From Trypanosoma brucei gambiense DAL972 (Eukaryota > Euglenozoa > Kinetoplastea > Trypanosomatida > Trypanosomatidae), in contig NC_026739.1 in assembly GCF_000210295.1 (NCBI RefSeq), positions 344,262 to 408,261 on the forward strand: DNA of 64,000 nucleotides, read 5' to 3'. The notes under the pieces are model-generated. The model was not told where the DNA came from, searched no databases, and saw only the letters and a list, made by a program, of their open reading frames with translations. Of this stretch, positions 61,283 through 64,000 are shown piece after piece. Positions within the stretch are counted from its first letter, which is position 1; each line of letters begins with the position of its first letter. Position numbers and translations under genes: made by a program.

Positions 61283-63234
61283 TGAAGAAAGGAAAAAAGT
61301 AATATAGTCGAATGAGTGTGTGTGTGTACAGTCGAATACAATAAAAGGGATTATAAGGGAGGAAAGGCACAAAGAGGGGGAGAGGAGAACCACCAGTGCA
61401 GCAAAATGACGGCAATAACACAAACGTACGCAGTCTCATGGCAATTTATCGGAAGACAACACACGAAAAAAAACCTAACTAAAAAAAAAAAAGAAAAGCA
61501 AACGAAGTACATGCAAATCTGGCGCACTACCGGCCGCTCAGCTGTTCATATATAACGAAATGAAGGAAAGGACCCAAAGAAAGAGTCAGGGTAGAGAACC
61601 CTACCTGGAACGATGCATTACACAACATAGGGAGGAAACAACAATTAACAATAGCATTAGTGACCACAGTAACAATAAGGATATATATATATATATATAT
61701 ATATATGTAATGCTTCTTCCTTATTACTGAGTTCACTCACTCACTCACATCGGTGCCGCGGTATCCCAACTCAAATAAGCCTCTCATGTTATGGCGTATG
61801 GATATAAAGGTAATGAACAAATGAAGTGAAATAAGAGGGTACTGGAGGGGGGACTACAACAGTTATATATGTCGTGTACGTCAGCGAATCTAATAAGAAA
61901 ATGAAGAAAAAGAAGTTTCAACAAAAAATGAAGGAAAAAAGGTGAAGATGACGATTGTGGAGGAGGGGAAACCCCAGTGCCTCGCAGTCTTCATATCTTC
62001 ATTTCCATGAAAATTTCAGCAGAAACCTCACCCAATTCTTCATTTCTTTCAATCTCCACTTTTCTCCTTTTCCAACCTGCAGGCTGCAACACAGAAAACA
62101 TTACATACAACATTGGAACTTGTGAGCATCCTCTAAAACACACAAAAGCTTTGGGACCCCCAAAACCGAAACAACAGAAAAAAAAACATTCTTTAGATGG
62201 TAGAGGAGGTGCCAGCCTATGTGAGCGTCTATTTTCCGTGTTCCCTCCTTTCCACTTTACAGTTCATATAGTTTGCTTTGTTTTGGCTCTGTTAATTACC
62301 CTTTGCTTCTTCCTTCGTATTAGCGTCATTTTCATGAGCGGAAGAAAAGCACCATGTCACTGGAGAAAGTGAAAGCAAGGAAGAGGAATGGCTATGCGTC
62401 AATACCGAATGAATTATTTGTGAAGTAAACAAAGAAACCATCGACATAAAAAACAAAAAAAACACACACACAAAAAAGAAAGAGCGAGAGATGACAATCC
62501 AAAGAATTCGCTGAACGACAACGAATAAGGTTACTCACCATGTTGTTTCTATTCCCAGTACCGCAACACACCACGCCCGTAACACGCGGATGGTTCCCCT
62601 TACGAATCTGTTGCACATGTATTGTGGGATGAGGGGCAACCTCGCATGCACACGCAAGGGGAAATCGGTATTTGGGGGGGGGGGGGATAATAAGCAAACA
62701 TGTCAACAGAAATACAAAAAGTGGATGTCATGCACGAGCATCAGAGGTGTGGAACGGTCATTTGTTACTTGCATGTGTTCTACAAAACTCGTCAGGCTGC
62801 AAGACGATTCCGTGACAAAGTTGTGTTTACGCTCATGTTCCTCACCGTCGTTCCTCTTTCCTTCATCCTCTTTAATTTTTTTCCTTTTTTTTTTAAAAAA
62901 AAAGAGGGATCTCTTCACCTCTTATATTATCGGTGGCACCTCTAACCTGAGGGATCACTTGTTTACCGAATATTGTTCAACATTTCCTTTCCTTCTCTTC
63001 CTCTCTGTGAAGCGAGAGCCCTCCAGTCCGCAAGAGTCCCTCTAGTCGGACTCACTTGTCTTTCATTGCAACTTCTCCCACTGATGTGATAGTTTTTATT
63101 TCCACCCCCAACCCCCTCTCCCCGTTTCCCTCTCCGGTCAGCTCTCCTCTCCGTTTCCCAATTTCATTTCATCCCTCTCTAATTGTGTGCAACTAAACTA
63201 TGAAAATAACCGAAACAATGGAAACATAGAACCC
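60551..63234. other. 2.7-kb spacer
   Basis: No gene supported; frames are short or start at TTG/GTG. Contents: purine-rich plus strand at about 61340-61395, (CA)17-18 at 61243-61277, A12 and A11 runs near 61111-61123 and 61481-61493, TA repeat at 61679-61706, and a G13 run at about 62674-62686. Confidence 0.6.
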
Positions 63235-64000
63235 TCAGTCCGCCCGACTTGTTTTTTCCTCAGCAATACGTCGACCCACTTCAAACAACTCTTTCTTGGA
63301 TGTCATCTTCTTTACGGATATGTGATGTTGCTTCACATAGAGCAGAAGTTCCTCCTTTGAAAGTTCACGGTAAGCTTCACTGCTGGCCCTCCCGCGGATG
63401 ACAGCACCCACATCTCGAGTTTGGGGAAGTTCAGGGGAATTCGTCATATCCACTGATCGGCTGCAGCTGCTTCCCCGTGATGGCGCCCGTGGGGCCGGAG
63501 AGAACTGCAGCGTTACTTGTGATGGCAGTTCCGATGAAAAAGCTGGTCCTCCAGCTAACTGAGTTGACATATAGGCCTCCGCCAACCCCCCCTCTTCCCC
63601 AGCATTACCTTCGGGATTGCTTTCTTCCTCCTCGTAAATATGTGGCACACGTGGTGGTGGTGTTAATGTCTCCAAGTTAGCCCCATCCTTGAAGGTAACA
63701 GACTTTCGTAATCGACTTGGAGTGGATTCATTCATGGAGGCCCTACCCACTGAAGGCCGCTGCAACGGGCATGGGGAAGAATGTGGAGTCGACGCGGCGG
63801 AAGCTCCACCATCAGCGTCCTCAGAGAGCATACGTTCCTTCATATCTGGTGATGTCCTTGCTTTTGCCACTACGTTGGAAACTCTTCCGAGTAATTTCTC
63901 GAGCCACTTCCCGCTTTCCCTGGTCTCAATCGCCACGGATTCGTCTCTTTGGGTTTGCTCGGGCGTCGGAGGAGGTGCTTTCAGCACTGTGCCACTGAGG
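63235..64000 (-). CDS. hypothetical protein, 5' end beyond the window
   Basis: About 254 codons are visible; the frame is open to the right edge, so the N-terminus is missing. The visible protein is Ser/Pro/Glu-rich and probably disordered, with RLRKSVTFKDGAN in the middle (a basophilic kinase-like site). The C-terminal 40 residues form a short helical SAP/Rho-N-like motif: LSKEELLLYVKQHHISVKKM followed by SKKELFEVGRRIAEEK. Such motifs can bind nucleic acid or proteins, but the match is weak. The function is unknown. Confidence 0.7.
   Translation of the reverse strand, partial: LSGTVLKAPPPTPEQTQRDESVAIETRESGKWLEKLLGRVSNVVAKARTSPDMKERMLSEDADGGASAASTPHSSPCPLQRPSVGRASMNESTPSRLRKSVTFKDGANLETLTPPPRVPHIYEEEESNPEGNAGEEGGLAEAYMSTQLAGGPAFSSELPSQVTLQFSPAPRAPSRGSSCSRSVDMTNSPELPQTRDVGAVIRGRASSEAYRELSKEELLLYVKQHHISVKKMTSKKELFEVGRRIAEEKTSRAD

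Noticed and set aside
62392..62706. 104-codon minus frame near a G13 run
   Set aside because: TTG start and no recognisable feature.

Overview
The window looks like nuclear DNA of an African trypanosome of the Trypanosoma brucei group. About 25 intron-less protein genes all lie on the minus strand, as expected of one polycistronic unit. They are separated by AT-rich spacers full of polypyrimidine tracts, AG acceptors (spliced-leader trans-splicing) and microsatellites. No promoter, tRNA, rRNA, CRISPR or bacterial-type element was seen. From memory and unchecked, the order ATG4 - KU80 - kinesin - MAPK - PP2C - WDR33 - QSOX - EIF4E4 - AspRS matches T. brucei chromosome 6 (locus tags about Tb927.6.1690 to 6.1900).

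Layout from left to right (transcription runs right to left). 0-25.5 kb: autophagy protease ATG4, a LIM-domain protein, a small mitochondrial-type protein, a polyQ protein, an FKBP15/WAFL-like protein with DGPPP repeats, a SUN-domain membrane protein, a TBC1D23-like TBC-rhodanese protein, KU80, a kinesin and a MAP kinase. 25.5-31.9 kb: a 6.4-kb stretch with no credible gene. 31.9-43 kb: a probably myristoylated PP2C phosphatase, an alpha/beta hydrolase, dolichyl-diphosphatase, the polyadenylation factor WDR33/Pfs2, a diacylglycerol-kinase-family lipid kinase and the sulfhydryl oxidase QSOX. 43.1-47.2 kb: tandem 1.1-kb repeats broken by a run of Ns, where the contig ends repeat the same flank. 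47.6-64 kb: mitochondrial ribosome recycling factor, EIF4E4, cytosolic aspartyl-tRNA synthetase, a modular putative mitochondrial protein, bystin/Enp1, a possible 60-aa gene, a coiled-coil protein and a gene that runs off the window edge.

Neighbouring genes need not share a pathway in kinetoplastids, and here they look mostly unrelated. There is a loose grouping of translation and ribosome genes (RRF, EIF4E4, AspRS, bystin) and a kinase/phosphatase pair either side of the 6.4-kb gap. Several long reading frames open at TTG or GTG codons inside the splice region; I moved these starts to the first sensible ATG.

Most worth a second look: the 1.1-kb repeat array with C/D-snoRNA-like box pairs about 88 nt apart, the 6.4-kb gene-free interval, the possible leaderless 60-aa gene at 58.5 kb, and the five-module protein at 54-56 kb.
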